A stretch of DNA of 38,565 nt. It comes from an uncultured Bryobacteraceae bacterium. GTDB taxonomy: Bacteria > Acidobacteriota > Terriglobia > Bryobacterales > Bryobacteraceae. Within the stretch, counting starts at the first letter, position 1. Every line of letters begins with the position of its first letter. The position numbers and the translations under genes were made by a program. The stretch lies in assembly GCA_937924525.1 (NCBI GenBank), contig CALDSU010000021.1:1-38565 (forward strand). The letters are read 5' to 3'. The notes under the pieces were generated by a model, which saw only the letters and a program-made list of their open reading frames with translations, was not told the origin of the DNA and did not search any database. Shown in pieces: positions 34,425 through 38,565 of the stretch.

Positions 34425-35693
34425 ATGAAGCTACTGCCGATCCTGTGGTGGGCGGCCGCGAGCGTCTCCCAGACCATTGTCGTGGATCAATACCCGCTCC
34501 GGACCGGTTGCGGCGACGGTGACCGGGTGGTGGCGAGTCTGCCCGCCGGCGCGGAAGTGCGCGTGAAGTTGGCGGTCGCCGCAGGCGCCCAGTCGTGCTA
34601 TCTGGTGTCCACCTCCGCCGGCGGTGAGAACCGGGAAGGATGGGTGCGGGCGGAAGCGCTGTCGAACGCGCAAGGTTTCGAAGAGCAGCGCAAAGCCGCT
34701 GCGCCCGTCCTGGTGACCGCGCCCCTGCGGCCGCCAACTCCCTCGTCCCCGCCTCGCACCGCGGAGGCGCCGGGCCCGCGGCAGTTCACCGTCCCGCTGG
34801 CGATTCACGGTGAAGTGCAACGCGCCATGGACCTGATCCAACGCAATCAACCCGATCAGGCCCAGCAGATCATGGAGCGCCTGCTCCGGCAGCACCCGCG
34901 CAACGCCGGTCTGCTGGCGGTTGCGGGCATGGCCGCGTATCGCAACGACCGCCTTGCTGACGCTCTGGCGTACTGGCGCGAGTCGTTGGATCTGAAACCC
35001 GACGCGGACCTGGAGCAGTGGTACCTCGATGCGCGGCGCGAAGCCGCGGCGGACCGCAGCGCGGAAACCAAGGTGGGCATGCGCTTCACGCTGCGCTACG
35101 ACGGCGCGGTGGCCGATTCCGGCACGGCCTCCACCATGGTTTCTATCCTCGAAGAGGAGTTTTCGCGCATCGCTTCCGAGCTGGGGTGCCGCGCGGACGA
35201 GCGCATCGTCACCATCGTGCAGAGCCGGGAAAACTACTTCAAGGGAACGCGGGCGGCGGAATGGAGCGCGGCGTCCTATGACGGCAAGATCCGGGTGCCC
35301 CTGATCGATCGTAACCGGCTCTCGCCCGACATTCGCTCCACGTTCGCCCACGAAATCGTCCACGCCTGCCTCGCGAACCTGGGCTCCTGGCCCACGTGGT
35401 TGCATGAGGGCCTGGCCCAGCGGCTTTCCGGAGCGCAGCCGTCGCCAGAGACGCGGAGCCGGCTCGGCGAACTGGCGCGGAGCGGAAAGCTGCCCCGGCT
35501 CGAACAGCTCGCCGGCAGTTGGAATCAATTCGGCCATCAGGAAGCCTCGCTGGCCTACGCGATCGCCTACGAGGCCGTAGAGCTGTTTTACCGGCACCAC
35601 AGTGCGTACGGAATCCGCAATCTGCTGCGTAACCCGGATCAGCTCGCGCGGATCTCGGCGGATCTGGACCGGCGCCTGCAAACGCTCCGCTGA
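34425..35693 (+). CDS. Exported gluzincin peptidase with SH3-like and TPR regions
   Basis: The frame opens at 34413, but ATG 34425 fits the signal peptide (MKLLPILWWAAASVSQ) and leaves a TAAACT box (34406-34411) 13 nt upstream. The ~422-residue protein has an SH3-like segment (~20-80), a proline-rich linker, a short TPR region (~130-200) and a peptidase MA-like domain with HEIVH (His309, Glu310, His313) and the downstream Glu328 in WLHEGLAQ. This is the gluzincin Zn-site, so it is probably an active metallopeptidase in the periplasm. Substrate is unknown; SH3-like domains often bind cell wall. Confidence 0.8.
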   Translation: MKLLPILWWAAASVSQTIVVDQYPLRTGCGDGDRVVASLPAGAEVRVKLAVAAGAQSCYLVSTSAGGENREGWVRAEALSNAQGFEEQRKAAAPVLVTAPLRPPTPSSPPRTAEAPGPRQFTVPLAIHGEVQRAMDLIQRNQPDQAQQIMERLLRQHPRNAGLLAVAGMAAYRNDRLADALAYWRESLDLKPDADLEQWYLDARREAAADRSAETKVGMRFTLRYDGAVADSGTASTMVSILEEEFSRIASELGCRADERIVTIVQSRENYFKGTRAAEWSAASYDGKIRVPLIDRNRLSPDIRSTFAHEIVHACLANLGSWPTWLHEGLAQRLSGAQPSPETRSRLGELARSGKLPRLEQLAGSWNQFGHQEASLAYAIAYEAVELFYRHHSAYGIRNLLRNPDQLARISADLDRRLQTLR

Positions 35694-35812
35694 TAGCCTG
35701 GGCCGGAAGGTTAGCGGCTCCCAACTCCGCAACGGGTGTCGCTTACGCGGCGACAATCTTCCGCCTGGAAATGGAGAGACGGGCTGCGAACCGCGCCCCC
35801 GGCCCGCTGTAG

Positions 35813-35818
35813 TATAGT
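35813..35818 (+). promoter_or_regulatory. TATAGT box 8 nt before ATG 35827
   Basis: A near-consensus -10 with only 8 nt to the start codon and no Shine-Dalgarno between. It fits a leaderless transcript; no -35 is seen at the usual distance. Confidence 0.4.
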
Positions 35819-35826
35819 GGGTCGCC

Positions 35827-37209
35827 ATGCTGGACCGCCGGGCTTTTCTGGCAACCGCCGCCGCTCTTCTGCCGGCGCGCGCGGCCACGGAGCCGTTCCG
35901 CCATCGCGGCTACCTGGGCTGGATCACCGATTTGGCCACGCGTCCGGACACCTGCGCCGACTGGCCATCGATGAGAATCGACGGCGCGCTGGTGAGGGAC
36001 TACGAGCGCACGTTCACCCTCATGCAGCGTCTCGGCTACAACGAGATCACCGTCTGGGGATTCTACGTGGCGCGCTCGTGGCCCGTGGATATTGCGAGCG
36101 CCGTTTCCCCCGAACGCGGCCGGCTGGTGGAGCGCATCCTGCGCGCCGCCCACCGTCACGGTATCCGCGTGTATTCTGGTTTGGGCGTCTATTCGTGGGG
36201 CTTCGACGAAATCATCAAGGCGAATCCGCACCTGGCCAACGGCAATCCCCACGCGATGTGCCCCGGCGTGTCCGATTCCTGGAAATGGATGCAGCGGGTG
36301 GTGGATTACGTCTTCACCCGCTTTCCCATCGATGGCGTTTCCATGCAGTCCGCGGACCAAGGACGCTGCCAGTGCGAGGAATGCAAGCCCCTGACGGACG
36401 CCGAATACCATAGCCGGCTGAACATCCGGGTGGCCGAATACATTCGCGCCGCTTACCCCGGCAAGACCGTAGCCGCCAACGGGTGGGGCATGCGGCTGGG
36501 CGATGCCCGCAGTCCCGAGTCGGTGGACCGTCTGAGCGCACACGTGGATTACATCGTGGATGCGCTCGACACCGCGCGCGCGGAAAACCCGGCGCAGCGG
36601 GCGCGCCTGATCCGCGGCGCCCGGTGTCCGTTTGGCGCCATCGGCGGGCCGCAAGTCGAGCCGCCGCAGCACTGGCCCCGCGACCGCTGGTTCCTGCCCA
36701 CCGTCCGGCAGCAGGGCCAGCACCTGGCCGAACTCTACCGGGAAGGAGGCCGCGCCTGCGAATACTTTTTCCACATCCTGGCCAATCCCGGCTGCGAGAT
36801 CTCCTTCTGGACCACAGGCAAGATCCTCTCCGAGCCGGCCACGCCGTGGCGCAAGCATTTCCGGGCCGCGCTCGAGGAGGTGTACGCGCCCGCCGGCAGC
36901 GCTTTCGTCGGCGACCTGGAAGAACTGTTTCTCCAAGCCGAGGACGCCTACTTCTCCCGCTGCGCGAGCGTGCGCAGCGGCACCATTTCGCTCGAGCCGC
37001 TGGTGTCGAATCGGCCCGGCAAACCCGTCTACCTGGAGAAGATCAATCCCGGCGAGCGCGCGGCCTGCCGCGCGCATCTGGCCGCTTTGCAGACGCGCGC
37101 CTCCCGGCTGGCGGCCGCCGCGCCCCACGCCGGCGCAGCCCGCCGGCTCCGCTTCAGCGCGCGCGCCCTGGGTAACGCGATTCGGGCTTTAGACAGTCTT
37201 TCCGCTTGA
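35827..37209 (+). CDS. Exported TIM-barrel-like protein, possible glycoside hydrolase
   Basis: A 460-residue protein with a twin-arginine-type leader (LDRRAFLATAAALLPARA). The next 300 residues look like a glycoside hydrolase barrel: RTFTLMQRLGYNEITVWGFY, AAHRHGIRVYSGLGVYSWGF, FPIDGVSMQSADQGRC. A CQCEECKPLT cluster (~residue 180) may bind metal or form disulfides; it recalls the CxCxxC of some GH20/GH67-like barrels. The C-terminal ~130 residues are helical. The catalytic acids cannot be assigned. The RraA-family gene follows by 14 bp, so both may act in sugar-acid use. Confidence 0.6.
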   Translation: MLDRRAFLATAAALLPARAATEPFRHRGYLGWITDLATRPDTCADWPSMRIDGALVRDYERTFTLMQRLGYNEITVWGFYVARSWPVDIASAVSPERGRLVERILRAAHRHGIRVYSGLGVYSWGFDEIIKANPHLANGNPHAMCPGVSDSWKWMQRVVDYVFTRFPIDGVSMQSADQGRCQCEECKPLTDAEYHSRLNIRVAEYIRAAYPGKTVAANGWGMRLGDARSPESVDRLSAHVDYIVDALDTARAENPAQRARLIRGARCPFGAIGGPQVEPPQHWPRDRWFLPTVRQQGQHLAELYREGGRACEYFFHILANPGCEISFWTTGKILSEPATPWRKHFRAALEEVYAPAGSAFVGDLEELFLQAEDAYFSRCASVRSGTISLEPLVSNRPGKPVYLEKINPGERAACRAHLAALQTRASRLAAAAPHAGAARRLRFSARALGNAIRALDSLSA

Positions 37210-37223
37210 CAGGTGCTTCAATC

Positions 37224-37832
37224 ATGTTTTCTACCGACGCAGACATTTTCCGGTTTCTCCAGGAAAGACTCTACGTGGCCGCGGTGTGCGACATTCTGGA
37301 CGACCTGGGTTTTCGTCACCAGGCGATGCACGCGCGCTTGCGCCCCTTGTTGCCGGCCCCCGCGCCTGCGGCTTTGCCGGCCGGGCCCGCACCATTCGCT
37401 GGATGGACGTGGACCATGTCGACCCCGATCCCTATGGACTGGAGATCGAGGCGATGGACTCGCTGGGGCCGGGCGATGTGGTCGTGCATTCCAGCGATCC
37501 GGCGGGACGCATCGCCCCGTGGGGCGAGTTGATGACCACCGTCGCGCAGCGCAACGGCGCGGTGGGCTGCGTCTGCGACAGTAACATCCGCGACTGCGTC
37601 CGCATTCGCGAGATGGGCTTTCCCGTGTACTACGCCGGCATCCGGCCGCTCGACTCCAAGGGGCGCGGGATCGTGTGCGCTTACGACGTGCCGGTCGAGT
37701 GCGGCGGCGTGGTCGTCCAGCCGCGAGATCTGCTCTTCGCGGATTTTGACGGGATCGTCGTCATTCCCCGCGCCATCGCAGGCCGCGTGCTCGAACTGGC
37801 CCGGGAGAAGGCCAACAAGAAAAAGTGGAAAG
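37224..37832 (+). pseudogene. RraA-family protein (HMG/CHA aldolase-like), frameshifted and tail replaced
   Basis: ATG 37224 opens FRFLQERLYVAAVCDILDDL and HARLRPLLPAPAP. At the C-run 37357-37361 one base seems lost, since ACGFAGRARTIRWMDVDHVD continues in the next frame. That frame then carries the family motifs GELMTTVAQRNGAVGCVCDS and FADFDGIVVIP. Homology ends at AREKANKKK; the expected C-terminal helix is absent and the frame runs into the RAYT-linked repeat at 37833. RraA-family proteins include 4-hydroxy-4-methyl-2-oxoglutarate/oxaloacetate-type aldolases. With a shift and a foreign tail the gene is probably inactive unless the shift is a read error. Confidence 0.8.
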
Positions 37833-37853
37833 TGGGGACAGACGGAACGTTTC
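37833..37853. repeat. Third copy of the RAYT-linked 21-bp motif
   Basis: The plus strand carries the same 21 bp (core GGGGACAGACGGAACGTT) found on the minus strand in both 33-bp units at 23544-23609. It begins where RraA-family homology ends and lies 19 bp from the RAYT stop codon. Confidence 0.75.
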
Positions 37854-37872
37854 GGATGTTTTTCGCCGCGGG

Positions 37873-38559
37873 TCAAGTCGCTGGTTGCCCCGTGGACGCT
37901 TTCGGTGGTCTGCCGCCCGGCTTGGGATGCAGCACCCGTCCCAAGCGGCACTCCAAGTCTTGCACGTACGCCGGCGCGCCCAGCGGGCGTCCGGTATGGG
38001 TGGAGCGGCGGATGGCGAGGCAGTCGGCCTCCGCCGGTTGGCCCAGAAACGCGGCCCACGCCCGCGCGGTCCATCGTTCCCGCCACCAGTCCAAGTCCAG
38101 GAGCGCAAACTCATCTGGCTCGCCGTGGTGGGCGCGAGCGCTGGACCACCGGTAGGCGGTCGCCTCGCGGACCAGGCCCGCCCGGACCGGATTCAACTCT
38201 ACGTAACGGAGCACACGATCCACGGCGGGCCACTCCAACGGACAGGAATAGAACCGGCTTTGCCACAAGTGGCCGGTGGCGCCCGCCAGGGCGTTCCAGA
38301 ACTGGGCAAACCGGCCATGGACGTATTTCATTGTCTTGGCCATCGAGTGGTCGAATTCCGGCACGGCGACCAGGTGCACATGATTGGTCATCAGGCAGAA
38401 GCCGAGCAGGCGCAACGAGTACAGGCGGGCGAGGTCGCCGAGGAGGCGCAGATAAACCAGCCGCAACGAGTCATTCTCGAAAATGTCCTGGCGCCGGTTG
38501 CCGCGCTGCGTCAGATGGTGCGGGAAGCCCACCGCCACCACTCGGGGGAAGCGTGCCAT
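37873..38559 (-). CDS. REP-associated tyrosine transposase (RAYT, Y1 family)
   Basis: A 228-residue protein starting at ATG 38559, just inside the window edge. It has the RAYT form of the Y1 transposase fold: N-terminal FPHHLTQRGNRRQDIF, HUH motif His60-Val-His62 in TNHVHLVAVP, and catalytic Tyr119 in RYVELNPVRAG, followed by YRWSSARAH. The C-terminal region GRPLGAPAYVQDLECRLGR with a basic tail is typical of RAYTs and distinguishes them from the shorter IS200 enzyme. Such enzymes process single-stranded REP elements at palindromes and are often domesticated. All catalytic residues are intact. The 21-bp motif on its 3' side is the likely cognate sequence. Confidence 0.9.
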   Translation of the reverse strand: MARFPRVVAVGFPHHLTQRGNRRQDIFENDSLRLVYLRLLGDLARLYSLRLLGFCLMTNHVHLVAVPEFDHSMAKTMKYVHGRFAQFWNALAGATGHLWQSRFYSCPLEWPAVDRVLRYVELNPVRAGLVREATAYRWSSARAHHGEPDEFALLDLDWWRERWTARAWAAFLGQPAEADCLAIRRSTHTGRPLGAPAYVQDLECRLGRVLHPKPGGRPPKASTGQPAT

Positions 38560-38565
38560 TCACCC

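Overview
The window is a high-GC chromosomal segment that looks like an Acidobacteriota genome, most plausibly the Bryobacterales/Solibacter lineage. This is inferred from gene content: an Oar-like TonB-dependent receptor with an N-terminal carboxypeptidase-regulatory domain, many exported enzymes with twin-arginine type leaders (M-x-RR-x-F/A-L), a DUF3500 protein, and several mandelate-racemase/enolase-superfamily enzymes beside a sugar-acid type transporter. No ribosomal RNA or marker gene is present to confirm the taxon.

Left third (1-9.2 kb): an accessory graveyard. It holds a decayed small-ORF/DUF2924/serine-recombinase cassette, an orphan exported protein with STN-like motifs, an IS256-family transposase remnant, a ~166-bp imperfect palindrome, and an IS110-family element with one in-frame amber codon, which cuts a TonB-dependent receptor that also carries a one-base frameshift. 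Next come two convergent, frameshifted paralogues of an unrecognised small protein separated by a perfect 12-bp hairpin. The 3' end of an intact tRNA-Pro(GGG) gene points into this region. A point-mutated metallo-beta-lactamase-fold pseudogene lies just beyond the tRNA.

Middle (9.4-23.1 kb): mostly intact genes. A compact run encodes a CcmH-like protein, an exported Mn-type superoxide dismutase and a CusF-like copper-binding lipoprotein. It is followed by an exported enolase-superfamily protein with an ACS-type MFS transporter, a membrane-anchored M23 peptidase, a DUF3500 protein and an oligogalacturonate-lyase-like beta-propeller. On the minus strand are a radical SAM protein with an ALDH7-type dehydrogenase, then asparagine synthase overlapping an ArnT-like glycosyltransferase.

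Right (23.5-38.6 kb): a succinate dehydrogenase operon (sdhC-sdhA-sdhB), two exported TPR proteins, RNase III, a degenerate enolase-superfamily member translationally coupled to a galactonate-dehydratase-like enzyme, a PQQ-type beta-propeller protein, an SH3/TPR/gluzincin peptidase, an exported TIM-barrel-like protein and a frameshifted RraA-family gene. The last ends at a REP-associated tyrosine transposase (RAYT).

The most notable non-coding signal is a 21-bp motif (core GGGGACAGACGGAACGTT). It occurs twice, as an exact 33-bp tandem duplication abutting the sdhB stop codon, and once next to the RAYT 14 kb away. A second theme is that several genes without a Shine-Dalgarno have a TAnnnT box only 6-9 nt before the start codon, which suggests leaderless mRNAs. 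Statements of homology come from motif recognition; no database search was run.
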